A DNA stretch of 64,000 nt, taken from contig NZ_CP136946.1 of NCBI RefSeq assembly GCF_050916355.1, positions 930,001-994,000 of the forward strand. Direction: 5' to 3'. The notes under the pieces are model-generated. The model ran no database searches. It saw only the letters and a program-made list of their open reading frames with translations, and was not told the origin of the DNA. Positions within the stretch are counted from its first letter, which is position 1. The number at the start of each line of letters is the position of its first letter. The position numbers were made by a program, and so were the translations under genes. The DNA comes from Jeongeupia wiesaeckerbachi (GTDB taxonomy: Bacteria > Pseudomonadota > Gammaproteobacteria > Burkholderiales > Chitinibacteraceae). Of the stretch, positions 45,686 through 54,251 are shown in pieces.

Positions 45686-46846
45686 ATGAGCACCGAACAG
45701 AAGAATCCGAACGGCGGCAAGCGACGCGGTCTGATGCTGGCGATCGCCGGCGCCTTCATCCTCGCCGGCGTCGGCTACGCCGCGTACTACAGCCTGGTGC
45801 TGAGCCACTTTGAAGAAACCGACAATGCCTATGTCGGCGGCAACCTCGTCACGCTGACCAGTCAGGTCACCGGCACCGTGATCGGCATCAACGCCGACGA
45901 AACCCAGCTGGTCGAAGCCGGCCGCGAAGTCGTCAAGCTCGACCCGGCCGACGCCGCCGTCGCGCTGCGTTCGGCCGAAGCCAAGCTCGGCGAGACCGTG
46001 CGCCAGCTGCGCCAGCAATACGCCAATGCCGACCAGGTCGATTCGACCCTCGCGCAGCGCAAGATCGATCTGCAAAAGGCCGAAGCCGACCTCGCCCGCC
46101 GCGCGCCGCTGGCCGGCGACGCAACCGTCTCGGCCGAGGAAATCGCCCACGCCAAGGATGCGGTCGAGAACGCCCGCGCCGCGCTCAACGTCGCGCAGAA
46201 GCAGGCCGAAGCCGCGCATGCCGGCATCGACGGCGTGAAGATCATCGACAACCCGAGCGTGCTCGCCGCGCGCGCCGGCTATACCCAAGCCTGGCTCGCG
46301 TCGCAGCGCAACGCGCTGGTCGCGCCGGTGTCGGGTTATGTCGCCAAGCGCAGCGTCCAGGTCGGTTCGCGCGTCACCCCGGGCGCGTCCTTGCTGTCGA
46401 TCGTGCCGCTGGACCAGTTGTGGGTCGACGCCAACTTCAAGGAATCCGAGCTGAAGAACATCCGCATCGGTCAGGCGGCCATCGTCCGCACCGACATTTA
46501 CGGCAGCGCGGTCGAATACCACGGCAAGGTCGTCGGCCTGGCCGCAGGCACCGGCAGCGCCTTCTCGCTGCTGCCGGCGCAGAACGCCACCGGCAACTGG
46601 ATCAAGGTCGTCCAGCGCGTACCGGTGCGGATCGCACTCGACGCCAAGGAGCTGGCGGCGCATCCGCTGCGGGTCGGCCTGTCGACGACGGTCGAAGTCG
46701 ACACCCAGGACCGCAACGGCCCGGTGCTGGCGACCCAGCCGGCGCAAAACCCGGTGTATTCGACCAGTGCCTTCGAGGAGCCGCTGCTGAACGCCGAGAA
46801 GCTGGCCGACGCGATCATCGCCAAGAACCTGGCCGGCGCACGCTAA
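45686..46846 (+). CDS. emrA: Membrane-fusion protein EmrA (HlyD family)
   Basis: 386 residues. One N-terminal membrane helix (17-38), then the HlyD/biotinyl-lipoyl region HFEETDNAYVGGNLVTLTSQVTGTVIGINADETQLVEAGREVVKLDPADA, an alpha-helical hairpin (about 95-190), and the second lipoyl half VAPVSGYVAKRSVQVGSRVTPGASLLSIVPLDQLWVDANFKESEL, all diagnostic of EmrA/VceA. Bridges EmrB to the outer-membrane channel. CGGAGA before ATG 45686. Confidence 0.95.
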   Translation: MSTEQKNPNGGKRRGLMLAIAGAFILAGVGYAAYYSLVLSHFEETDNAYVGGNLVTLTSQVTGTVIGINADETQLVEAGREVVKLDPADAAVALRSAEAKLGETVRQLRQQYANADQVDSTLAQRKIDLQKAEADLARRAPLAGDATVSAEEIAHAKDAVENARAALNVAQKQAEAAHAGIDGVKIIDNPSVLAARAGYTQAWLASQRNALVAPVSGYVAKRSVQVGSRVTPGASLLSIVPLDQLWVDANFKESELKNIRIGQAAIVRTDIYGSAVEYHGKVVGLAAGTGSAFSLLPAQNATGNWIKVVQRVPVRIALDAKELAAHPLRVGLSTTVEVDTQDRNGPVLATQPAQNPVYSTSAFEEPLLNAEKLADAIIAKNLAGAR

Positions 46847-46858
46847 GCGGAGTCATCG

Positions 46859-48409
46859 ATGTCTGAAGCGCAACAAGCGGCACCGCCGCCGCCGCTGCAC
46901 GGCGCCGCACTGGCGCTGATGACCGCGGCGGTCGCACTCGGCACGTTCATGGAAGTACTGGATACGACCATCGTCAACGTCTCGGTGCCGCATATCGCCG
47001 GCGATCTGGCCGCCAGCACCACCCAGGGCACCTGGACGATCAGTGCCTATGGCCTCGCTGCGGCGATCGCCGTGCCGCTGACCGGCTGGGCCGCCAAGCG
47101 CGTCGGTCAGGTCAAACTGTTCGTGATCTCGGTGCTGCTGTTCACGCTCGCGTCGGTGCTGTGCGGCTTTGCCCATACCCTGCCCGAACTGGTCGCATTC
47201 CGCTTCATGCAGGGCCTGGTATCGGGGCCGATGGTGCCGCTGTCGCAGACGCTGCTGCTCGCCAACTACCCGCCAGCGAAAAAGGGGCTGGCGCTGGCGC
47301 TGTGGTCAATGACCGTCGTCGTCGCGCCGATCTGCGGCCCGCTGCTGGGTGGCTGGATCACCGACAACTACAGCTGGCCGTGGATCTTCTATATCAATGT
47401 GCCGGTCGGGCTGTTCACCGCCGCGGTGTCGTGGCGGCTGCTGAAAAACCGCGAAACCGAAACGGCAAAGGTGCCGATCGACGTCGTCGGCATGGTGCTG
47501 CTGGTCCTCGGCGTCGGCGCCTTGCAGATCATGCTCGACAACGGCAACGATCTCGACTGGTTCAACTCGGGCTTCATCATGACGATGGCCGTGCTCGCCG
47601 TCGTGGCGCTGACCTTTCTCGTCGCCTGGGAGCTGACCGACGATCACCCGATCATCGACCTCTCGCTGTTCAAGAGCCGCAATTTCCGCTGGGGTGTGGT
47701 GTCGCTGTCGCTGGGGATGTTCTGCTTCTTCGGCAGCACGGTGATCTTCCCGCTGTGGCTGCAGACGGTGAAGGGTTATACGGCGACGTGGGCCGGCGTG
47801 GCCACCGCACCGGTCGGCATCCTGGCGTTCTTCCTGTCGCCGCTGATCGGCAAGAACATCGCCAAAATCAACCTGCGGCTGCTGACGTCGTTCGCCTTCA
47901 TGGTGTTCGGCATCACGATGTTCTGGTTTGCCAGCTTCACGCTGGATACCGAGCTGAATCAGCTCGTCGTGGCGCGGCTATTCCAGGGCATCGGCATCGC
48001 CTGCTTCTTCATCCCGCTGAACCAGATCATCCTCTCGGGCATCGGCCCGGAGCGCATGGCCGCGGCGTCGGGGCTGTCGAACTTCTTCCGTACCTTGTCG
48101 GGGAGCTTCGCCACCGCGATCGTCACCTATATCTGGACCAAGCGCGAGATCTTCCACCACGCGCGGCTGACCGAACACGTCACCGCCGCCAGCCCGGCAA
48201 CGACGAGCTACGTCGGCCAGCTCGACCAGCTCGGCATCCGCGGCACGGCGGCGTACGCGCAGATCGACCAGACCATCACCCAGCAGGCCTTCCAGATCGC
48301 CACCAGCGAGGTGTTCTGGATGATGGGGATGATCTTCATCGCGATGATTGCCGTCGTCTGGCTGACGCGCCCGCCCTTCGGTGCCGCTGGCGCTGCCGGC
48401 GGACACTGA
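46859..48409 (+). CDS. emrB: Multidrug efflux transporter EmrB (MFS, DHA2 family)
   Basis: 516 residues, 14 membrane helices of the DHA2 drug:proton antiporters. Motif D1 LDTTIVNVSVPHIAGDL, motif A region GWAAKRVGQVKLFVISVLLFTLAS, motif C GPLLGGWITDNYSWPWIFYINVPVGLF. Exports hydrophobic drugs and uncouplers with EmrA and the NodT channel. Starts 12 bp after emrA; terminator at 48421-48447 follows. Confidence 0.96.
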   Translation: MSEAQQAAPPPPLHGAALALMTAAVALGTFMEVLDTTIVNVSVPHIAGDLAASTTQGTWTISAYGLAAAIAVPLTGWAAKRVGQVKLFVISVLLFTLASVLCGFAHTLPELVAFRFMQGLVSGPMVPLSQTLLLANYPPAKKGLALALWSMTVVVAPICGPLLGGWITDNYSWPWIFYINVPVGLFTAAVSWRLLKNRETETAKVPIDVVGMVLLVLGVGALQIMLDNGNDLDWFNSGFIMTMAVLAVVALTFLVAWELTDDHPIIDLSLFKSRNFRWGVVSLSLGMFCFFGSTVIFPLWLQTVKGYTATWAGVATAPVGILAFFLSPLIGKNIAKINLRLLTSFAFMVFGITMFWFASFTLDTELNQLVVARLFQGIGIACFFIPLNQIILSGIGPERMAAASGLSNFFRTLSGSFATAIVTYIWTKREIFHHARLTEHVTAASPATTSYVGQLDQLGIRGTAAYAQIDQTITQQAFQIATSEVFWMMGMIFIAMIAVVWLTRPPFGAAGAAGGH

Positions 48410-48420
48410 GCGGGCCAACA

Positions 48421-48447
48421 AGCCGGCGCCTTCGCGCCGGCTTTTTT
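48421..48447 (+). terminator. Terminator of the efflux operon
   Basis: AGCCGGCGC, loop CTTC, GCGCCGGCT, then TTTTT. Confidence 0.93.
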
Positions 48448-48529
48448 CATGGCGCGCAATGAACCGGCTCACTTCGGCACGGTAAATCGTTCGCTCAGCA
48501 CAATCTCGCCGGCTCGCTAGAATGTAAGA

Positions 48530-48592
48530 ACCTGTTCACGATCCTTTCGCGTCGGCGTTCGGGGCCGTGCCGGAACAAGGCCATGAACAGGT
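48530..48592. repeat. Inverted repeat bracketing 45 bp before the secreted-protein gene
   Basis: ACCTGTTCA (48530-48538) faces TGAACAGGT (48584-48592). The CTGTTCACGATC end resembles termini of some IS5-type elements, so it may be an insertion-sequence relic or simply a leader structure. It ends 38 nt before the next ATG. Confidence 0.4.
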
Positions 48593-48630
48593 GCTAAAGC
48601 AATAATCCCCCGCTTTCAGGAGATCCCACG

Positions 48631-49359
48631 ATGCGACGCTGGCTGACCGCGCTGCTGCTGATGTTGACCGCCGCCGGTGCGTACGCCGCTGCCGAGCAGA
48701 TCGCCTGGGAGACCACTCGCTTCGGCACCCTGCGCATCATCCGCGACGTGCCGACGCGGCCCTTCGGTACGCTGCGCTACCAGGGCAAGACGCTGTTCAG
48801 GGCCCCCGACCAGTACCTGAGCTTTGACAGCATCGCCGAACTCCCCGGGCGCGATGCCGCGCTGGTCTTCGTCGGCGACGGCGGCTCGGGCGGCGGCGGC
48901 CGCTATCTGCTGGTGCTGCTCGACAACCGCAAGAAAGCCCGGGTGCTGCAGGACCCGCGCCTCGTCAGCCTGACCCGGCCACCGCAGCTGACCGTCGTCG
49001 GCCAGACCCTGCACATCGACCTCGGCCTGAGTCAGGGCCTGAAACGCACCGCCACGCTGAAGGGCAACACGCTGTCGTTCGACTACGCCACGGCGAAACA
49101 GGCGCGCGTCGATTCGGCCGATTGCGACTGGCTGCATCAGGAGGCCGGCAACGTCTGCGCCCCGCAGGCCGGCCGCGATTGCAGCAAGGTCGTCGGCGAC
49201 CGGCCACAGTACGTCGAGCGTGCGATCAACCGGCTGGGCAACTACCCGGGCTTCGAGCGCCAGACGCTGGATGTGCTGTGCGTCAACCGCTGCAATGGCA
49301 ACGACTGGCCGTCGCTGAGCGAATTCCACCGTCAGGTCTGCGGCCTGCCCTCGCTCTAA
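48631..49359 (+). CDS. Secreted cysteine-containing protein, unknown
   Basis: 242 residues with a clear signal peptide (RRWLTALLLMLTAAGAYA, cleavage near 19). The mature protein is beta-rich with a Gly-rich loop (VFVGDGGSGGGGRYLLVLLD) and a C-terminal stretch of about 75 residues with six cysteines, presumably disulfide-bonded. I recognise no family. AGGAG before ATG 48631. Stands alone. Confidence 0.78.
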   Translation: MRRWLTALLLMLTAAGAYAAAEQIAWETTRFGTLRIIRDVPTRPFGTLRYQGKTLFRAPDQYLSFDSIAELPGRDAALVFVGDGGSGGGGRYLLVLLDNRKKARVLQDPRLVSLTRPPQLTVVGQTLHIDLGLSQGLKRTATLKGNTLSFDYATAKQARVDSADCDWLHQEAGNVCAPQAGRDCSKVVGDRPQYVERAINRLGNYPGFERQTLDVLCVNRCNGNDWPSLSEFHRQVCGLPSL

Positions 49360-49591
49360 GCGCACCCTGCCGGCGTGCTCGCCGGGCGTGCGTGCACCGT
49401 TGTGACCGAAAGGATCACACGGGACGTTTCACGCGCCCTGCCAGCATCGTTCCCCTGGGTTTCGCGTGCCGCAGCACTACCCTCGGGGCATTCGCTGCGG
49501 CAAGGCCCGCCAGGCCCCATCTGCCGACGCCTCCGCCTAGACCGGTCCGGCGACGGTGGGAGCCGCCCGGCAGCCGGCGTATCATCGCCGG

Positions 49592-50254
49592 ATGACGACT
49601 TCCCTCCCCCCCATTGTCGGCTCGTGGAGCGGCGGCAAGGACAGCTGCCTTGCCTTCCACCGCGCCGTTGCCGCCGGCCACCCTCCGGTGGCGCTGATCA
49701 CCATGCTCGACGAAAGCGGCGAACGTTCGCGCTCGCACGGCATCCCGCCGGTGCTGCTGCGGCAACAGGCCGCCGCGCTCGGCATTCCGCTGATCACCGG
49801 CGACGCCAGCTGGTCCGATTACGAGGCCGAGTTCATCCTGCGGCTGGCGCGCGCCCGCGACGAGTTCGGCGCGCAGGCCGCGGTGTTCGGCGATATCGAC
49901 CTGCAGGCGCATCGCGATTGGGAGGAAATGGTCTGCAAGCGGACCGGCCTTAGCGCGCAACTGCCGCTGTGGCAGCAGGATCGCCGCGCGCTGGTCGAGG
50001 AAATGATCGACTGCGGCATCCGCACGATGATCGTGTCGTGCAACGACACGCTCGGGCCGGACTTCCTCGGCCGCATCATCGACGCGCAAACGGTCGCCGA
50101 TCTGGACGCCGCCGGGGTCGACGTCTGCGGCGAGAACGGCGAATACCACACGCTGGTGCTCGACGCACCGCGCTTTGCCGCGCCGCTGAGCGTGCAGACC
50201 GGCGAGAAACAGCTGCACGGCCACTACTGGTTCATCGAGCTGTTTCCGGCATAA
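49592..50254 (+). CDS. Dph6/ATP-pyrophosphatase-like protein (PP-loop)
   Basis: 220 residues of the N-type ATP pyrophosphatase family. PP-loop SGGKDSCLAFHRA near 13-25; later VFGDIDLQAHRDWEE, MIVSCNDTLGPDFLGR and CGENGEYHTLVLDAP, the motif shared with eukaryotic diphthine-ammonia ligase. Bacteria lack diphthamide, so the target is another carboxylate or ketone; function unknown. ATG 49592 preferred over 49556 because the PP-loop then sits at the usual distance. Confidence 0.88.
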   Translation: MTTSLPPIVGSWSGGKDSCLAFHRAVAAGHPPVALITMLDESGERSRSHGIPPVLLRQQAAALGIPLITGDASWSDYEAEFILRLARARDEFGAQAAVFGDIDLQAHRDWEEMVCKRTGLSAQLPLWQQDRRALVEEMIDCGIRTMIVSCNDTLGPDFLGRIIDAQTVADLDAAGVDVCGENGEYHTLVLDAPRFAAPLSVQTGEKQLHGHYWFIELFPA

Positions 50255-50258
50255 ACCG

Positions 50259-50621
50259 TCAGGCCGGCAGCGCCTCGATCCTGACCGTGCGGCCGGCAAC
50301 GCGGAACGGCGTGCCGTTCATCAACCGCTGCCGCACCAGCAGTTGTTCGTCGGCGCCGAGCACGAACAGCAAGGTCGACAGCTGCGCTTCGTCGCATTCG
50401 GCGCTGCGACCATCGACCCAGAGCCGGAAGCCCGGTGCGATGGCGGGCTCGGGCAGCAAGGTCGCGAGAAAGCGGCTGTGGCTCTGCTCGGACAACCGTT
50501 CGAGCCGCTGATGCTGGCGCAGCGCGTGCCGACGGCGGCGCCAGCCGGACCATTCGAGCCAGCCCGCCGCAAAAGCAAAACCGGCGGTCAGGCCAAGGAC
50601 CAGCGTCGGGTCAAAAGTCAT
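50259..50621 (-). CDS. Hypothetical membrane-anchored protein
   Basis: 120 residues. One N-terminal hydrophobic segment (about 7-22, LVLGLTAGFAFAAGWLEW), a basic helix (WRRRRHALRQHQRLERLSEQSHSRFL), then a small soluble domain ending GRTVRIEALP. No family recognised. Converges with the Dph6-like gene with 4 bp between stops. Confidence 0.6.
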   Translation of the reverse strand: MTFDPTLVLGLTAGFAFAAGWLEWSGWRRRRHALRQHQRLERLSEQSHSRFLATLLPEPAIAPGFRLWVDGRSAECDEAQLSTLLFVLGADEQLLVRQRLMNGTPFRVAGRTVRIEALPA

Positions 50622-50987
50622 GGTTTGAAACGTTGATTTGAAACGCGGCGAATTATACGTCGCGGCATGCCGACATCATTCGCCGCGGAGCCCCGCTGTC
50701 CGACCGTCTGACTGCCAAGCAGCGGCTCAACACCGGTTCGTACCAGCCCCCCAATCGCCACCGGGTCGCGACGGCGTGTTCGGTCGAATCGAATCGAATC
50801 GAATCGAATCGAATCGCGTGGCAGCGTTCGGCCTGCAGACGAACCGGCGCGAATACTGCGCAACAGCGGTGAACCGCCAATCGCTGACGATTTCACCACG
50901 CTAGGGCGGTGCGCCACGCGCAGCGTCGGGCGGCGCCGGCGTATGATTTCGGTGTTCCGCCCGATCGAAAACCTCAAAAGACATCGA
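50622..50987. other. Intergenic region before nudC with a pentanucleotide repeat
   Basis: 366 bp without a convincing gene. Holds the GAATC repeat at 50786-50815 and must contain the promoters of nudC and of the small membrane gene on the other strand. Open frames that cross the repeat have a repetitive, unnatural composition. Confidence 0.5.
50786..50815. repeat. Six tandem GAATC units
   Basis: GAATC repeated six times without variation, flanked by TCG and GCG. Each unit is also a GANTC methylation-type site. Copy number of such simple repeats tends to vary by slippage. Confidence 0.95.
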
Positions 50988-51806
50988 ATGAACATGCTGC
51001 CGCCCGACTTCACCCCGTGCTTCTCGACGGCCCTGCCGACCGGCGAACCGCTGTGTTTCGCCATCGTCGGCGACCAGCACCTGGTGACCGCGGCGGCTGC
51101 CCTGCCGGCGCACACCGCGCTCGCGGCGCTCGGCGCCCCCGAGGTCGACGTGCTGATCGGCCATCTCGGCAGCACCCCGTGCCGGCTGATCGCATGGCCC
51201 GAGGCCGCACAGGCGCCGGAGGGCTTGGTCATTGAAGGACTGCGCGCGCTGTATGGCCGGCTCGGCGACGACGTGTTCTGGATTTCGGCGCGCGCCCGCC
51301 AGTTGCTGTCGTGGCTGCGCGACCACCGCCATTGCGGCCGTTGCGGCACGGCGACCCGGATCGCCGAACACGAAGCCGCCGCGGTCTGCCCGGCGTGCGA
51401 TCACCGGATGTACCCGCGCGTTTCGCCGGCGATGATGGTGCTGATTCGCCGCGGCCGCGAGCTGCTGCTGGCGCGCTCGCCACACTTCAAGCCGGGCATG
51501 TACAGCGCGCTGGCCGGTTTCGTCGAGCCCGGCGAAACGCTCGAAGCCTGCGTGCATCGCGAGACGATGGAGGAAGTCGGCATCACCATCAACGGCCTGC
51601 GCTGGTTCGCCAGCCAGAGCTGGCCGTTCCCGCATTCGCTGATGCTCGCCTTCCACGCCGATTACGTCGCCGGCGACATCGTGCCGCAGGAAGACGAAAT
51701 CGAGGATGCCCGCTGGTTCGACATCGACGCGCTGCCCGAATTGCCGGGGCAGGCAAGCATCGCCCGGCGGCTGATCGACGACGCGCTGGCCGAACTGCGC
51801 GGCTGA
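50988..51806 (+). CDS. nudC: NAD(+) diphosphatase / RNA deNADding enzyme NudC
   Basis: 272 residues. Central zinc ribbon HCGRCGTATR and VCPACDHRMYPR, then the Nudix box GFVEPGETLEACVHRETMEEVGI with all catalytic glutamates. The NudC-specific SQSWPFPHSLMLAFHADY follows. Hydrolyses NADH and removes NAD caps from RNA. ATG 50988 gives the family's usual length. Confidence 0.95.
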   Translation: MNMLPPDFTPCFSTALPTGEPLCFAIVGDQHLVTAAAALPAHTALAALGAPEVDVLIGHLGSTPCRLIAWPEAAQAPEGLVIEGLRALYGRLGDDVFWISARARQLLSWLRDHRHCGRCGTATRIAEHEAAAVCPACDHRMYPRVSPAMMVLIRRGRELLLARSPHFKPGMYSALAGFVEPGETLEACVHRETMEEVGITINGLRWFASQSWPFPHSLMLAFHADYVAGDIVPQEDEIEDARWFDIDALPELPGQASIARRLIDDALAELRG

Positions 51807-51869
51807 AGCACCCAAGGCGTCGGGCATGTGAAGATGCACGTGCGCCATCGGCTTGTGCCGGCTCAAGAT

Positions 51870-51892
51870 AAGTTGCATTATATTTGCACCTT
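51870..51892. promoter_or_regulatory. NsrR-type operator before nsrR
   Basis: AAGTTGCA (51870-51877), seven bases TTATATT, TGCACCTT (51885-51892). This matches the NsrR consensus half-site AAGNTGCA in inverted arrangement. It ends 13 nt before the nsrR start, consistent with autoregulation. Confidence 0.8.
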
Positions 51893-51905
51893 ATAGAGCC
51901 TTGCC

Positions 51906-52355
51906 ATGCAACTGACCCGCTATACCGACCTGAGCCTCCGGGTGCTGATGTATCTGAGCTACCCCGACCGTGCCGACCTCGTCACCATCGCCGAGATCGC
52001 TACGCAGTTCGACGTGCCGCGCAATCACCTCGTCAAGGTCGTCAACCAGCTGGTCAAACTCGGCTGGGTCGTGGCGACGCGCGGCCGCAGCGGCGGCATC
52101 CGCCTTGGCGTGCCGGCCGGATCGCTGACAATCGGCCAGATCCTGCGCGAAATGGAAGGCACCAAGGCACTGATCGACTGCGAAGGCGAAATCTGCGTGC
52201 TGCGCAACGGTTGCCGGCTGCGCGGCGCGCTCGCCGATGCGCTACAGCAGTTCTATCGCACGCTCGACGGCTACACGCTGGCCGACATCTGCTCGGCCCC
52301 TACCGCCGGCCTGATCGCGCAGATGCACCGGCTGGTACCGACGGCAACGCACTGA
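51906..52355 (+). CDS. nsrR: Nitric-oxide-sensing repressor NsrR (Rrf2 family)
   Basis: 149 residues. Rrf2 winged helix (QLTRYTDLSLRVLMYLSY, DVPRNHLVKVVNQL, TRGRSGGIRLG) and three cluster-binding cysteines at 92, 97 and 103, the spacing of E. coli NsrR (91, 96, 102). The [Fe-S] cluster is nitrosylated by NO, releasing the DNA. Lies 76 bp before hmp, its classic target, and both have NsrR-type sites. Confidence 0.96.
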   Translation: MQLTRYTDLSLRVLMYLSYPDRADLVTIAEIATQFDVPRNHLVKVVNQLVKLGWVVATRGRSGGIRLGVPAGSLTIGQILREMEGTKALIDCEGEICVLRNGCRLRGALADALQQFYRTLDGYTLADICSAPTAGLIAQMHRLVPTATH

Positions 52356-52397
52356 CTCCAGCGGCGGGACGCGTTCCCGTCTTTTTTGCCTATTTTT

Positions 52398-52420
52398 GTT
52401 GCATTTTTAATATCACTTTA
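52398..52420. promoter_or_regulatory. Degenerate NsrR-type operator before hmp
   Basis: GTTGCATTT at 52398-52406 faces ATATCACTTT at 52410-52419 (complement AAAGTGATAT). One half matches the NsrR site well, the other loosely. It is 12 nt before the hmp ATG. A weak hairpin at 52365-52379 followed by TCTTTTTT could end nsrR transcription just before it. Confidence 0.6.
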
Positions 52421-52431
52421 AAGGACTCACC

Positions 52432-53631
52432 ATGCTTGCACCGGATCACCGCGCCACCATCGATGCCACCCTGCCCGTTGTCGCCGCGAACGCGACCGCG
52501 ATCACCGGCCGTTTCTACGCACGGATGCTCGACGCCCACCCCGAGCTGCGCAACCTGTTCAACCAGGGCAACCAGGCATCGGGCGAACAGAAGCAGGCGC
52601 TTGCCGCTGCCGTCTACGCCTATGCGCAGTACTGCGATACGCCCGACGCCATCGAACCACTGCTGAACCGCATCGCCCACAAGCATGCCAGTCTCGGCAT
52701 TGCCGCTGACATGTACACCATCGTCGGCCGGCATCTGATGGCGGCGATCGGCGAAATCCTCGGCGACGCGGTCACCGCCGAAATCGCCGAAGCCTGGGAC
52801 ACGGTGTACTGGCGCTTCGCCGGCGAGCTGATCGCCCGCGAGGCGGTGCTGTACCAGGACGCCGGCATTACCCCGGCGACTTTCCTGCGCGAATACGAAG
52901 TGATCGAGCGCGTGGCCGAAGGCGGCGTCGCCGTCTCGCTGCGACTGCGCCCGACCGACGACGGCCCGGCACCGGCGTTCCGGCCCGGCCAGTACGTCAG
53001 CGTGCAGGTCGATCTGGCCGATATCGGTTTGCGCCAGCTGCGCCAGTACAGTCTGTCCGACGCGGCCGATGGTCAGACGCTGCGGATCACCGTCAAACAG
53101 GAGGCCGGCGACGATGTACGCCCCGACGGTCTGGTGTCGATGCACCTCGCCCGCCACGCCGACATCGGCAGCCGCTGGCTGGTCAGCAACCCGTTCGGCG
53201 ATCTGGCACTCGATCCCGACGCCGACACGCCGGTGGTGATGATCTCGGCCGGCGTCGGTATCACGCCGATGGCCGCGATGCGCCGGCACCTGAGCCGGCA
53301 GCAACGGCAGGGTGTGTTCGTCCACGTCGCCGCGCACGGCGGCCGCCATATCCTCAAGCGCGAACTGACGCCGGCCGCCCATCTCACCGATCTGATCGTC
53401 TACGACGCCGCGCGCGTTGAGGACCGGCTCGGCACCGACCATCATCACGCCGGCCGCTTCACGCTGGCCGAGCACCGCGACACCATCGTCCGCCCCGACG
53501 CCGACTACTATCTGTGCGGGCCGCTGCCGTTCATGACCGCCCAGCGCGAGGCCTTGCTCGACCTTGGCGTGCCGGCAAATCGCGTGCATTTCGAGGTGTT
53601 CGGGCCGGATTTACTGACGGCGACGCTGTAA
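52432..53631 (+). CDS. hmp: Flavohaemoprotein, nitric oxide dioxygenase
   Basis: 399 residues. Globin domain 1-140 (ATAITGRFYARMLDAHPELRNLFN, proximal His in RIAHKHASLGI), FAD domain (RQYSLSDAADG near 205) and NAD domain (VMISAGVGITPMAAM near 268, YLCGPLPFM near 360). Converts NO to nitrate using oxygen and NADH; cytosolic. AAGGA before ATG 52432. Controlled by NsrR. Confidence 0.97.
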   Translation: MLAPDHRATIDATLPVVAANATAITGRFYARMLDAHPELRNLFNQGNQASGEQKQALAAAVYAYAQYCDTPDAIEPLLNRIAHKHASLGIAADMYTIVGRHLMAAIGEILGDAVTAEIAEAWDTVYWRFAGELIAREAVLYQDAGITPATFLREYEVIERVAEGGVAVSLRLRPTDDGPAPAFRPGQYVSVQVDLADIGLRQLRQYSLSDAADGQTLRITVKQEAGDDVRPDGLVSMHLARHADIGSRWLVSNPFGDLALDPDADTPVVMISAGVGITPMAAMRRHLSRQQRQGVFVHVAAHGGRHILKRELTPAAHLTDLIVYDAARVEDRLGTDHHHAGRFTLAEHRDTIVRPDADYYLCGPLPFMTAQREALLDLGVPANRVHFEVFGPDLLTATL

Positions 53632-54251
53632 TTAGCGTGCGATTGGCTTGGCGGATTGGCGGCTGCGGTACGAGTCATGGTCATGCTTGTTAGCGCCTTC
53701 GGCGCGGCGCGAAAGGCATTGATGCGCGTTCCGCCGCGCGAACGGGAAGGGAGCTTTGTCTCGCCAAAGCCCCCTTCTCCCCAAAGGCGTGCGCTGCATC
53801 GCGCGTCGCTAAGCGGCATAGCCGCTTAGCTTTGGCGTGACCGCGCCTGCGGCCCTCCTGGCTGCCCTCGATCGGTCGCGAGCCAAGCCTGAAACTGCTT
53901 GTCTCGCACCACTCCTCGGCGCTGGCGAACGGGATGAAAGACGGTGCACTGTTCGCCGCAGCCGGTTTGCCTCGTGTTTGTTCACTGCCCGTCGCACACC
54001 GCCCTGATCCCCTCAGTAGCGCCGAGCAGCGCAAGCCGGCACGGGGTCGTCAGGGATCGCTGTTTGAGCGCAGCGAGTTTGCGATTCCCGCCGTGATGGC
54101 TGAGCAGCACAGGGCACCCGCGAAGCGGGCGCGGATGCGGGGTCGCCTTTCTTTGGATACTATTCTTTGGCGAAGCAAAGAAAGTATCCCGTCCGCGCGG
54201 CGGAACGCGCATTCAATGCTTTTACTCGCGCCGCAGGCGCTAAACAGTCCC
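53632..54251. repeat. 620-bp repeat-rich intergenic region
   Basis: No credible gene: frames on both strands are low quality and lack ribosome sites. It holds several palindromes: GCTAAGCGGC-ATA-GCCGCTTAGC at 53808-53830, itself flanked by CGCCAAAG (53762-53769) and CTTTGGCG (53830-53837); and a strong hairpin at 54155-54189. Short motifs such as GCGCAGCGAGTTTGCGA and CCCGCGAAGCGGGCG give it the look of extragenic repeat clusters found in related bacteria. It lies between hmp and benE, whose genes converge. Confidence 0.6.
54155..54189. repeat. Strong hairpin within the repeat region
   Basis: GGATACT, bulged A, TTCTTTG, loop GCGAAG, CAAAGAA, AGTATCC: fourteen paired bases with one bulge. No T-run follows, so it is not an ordinary terminator. 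Confidence 0.8.

Noticed and set aside
48530..48592. Intact insertion sequence
   Set aside because: Only a 63-bp inverted-repeat unit is present, with no transposase and no visible target duplication.
50638..50904. Open frame through the GAATC repeat
   Set aside because: Composition is driven by the repeat (RIESNRIESNR) and there is no family or ribosome site.
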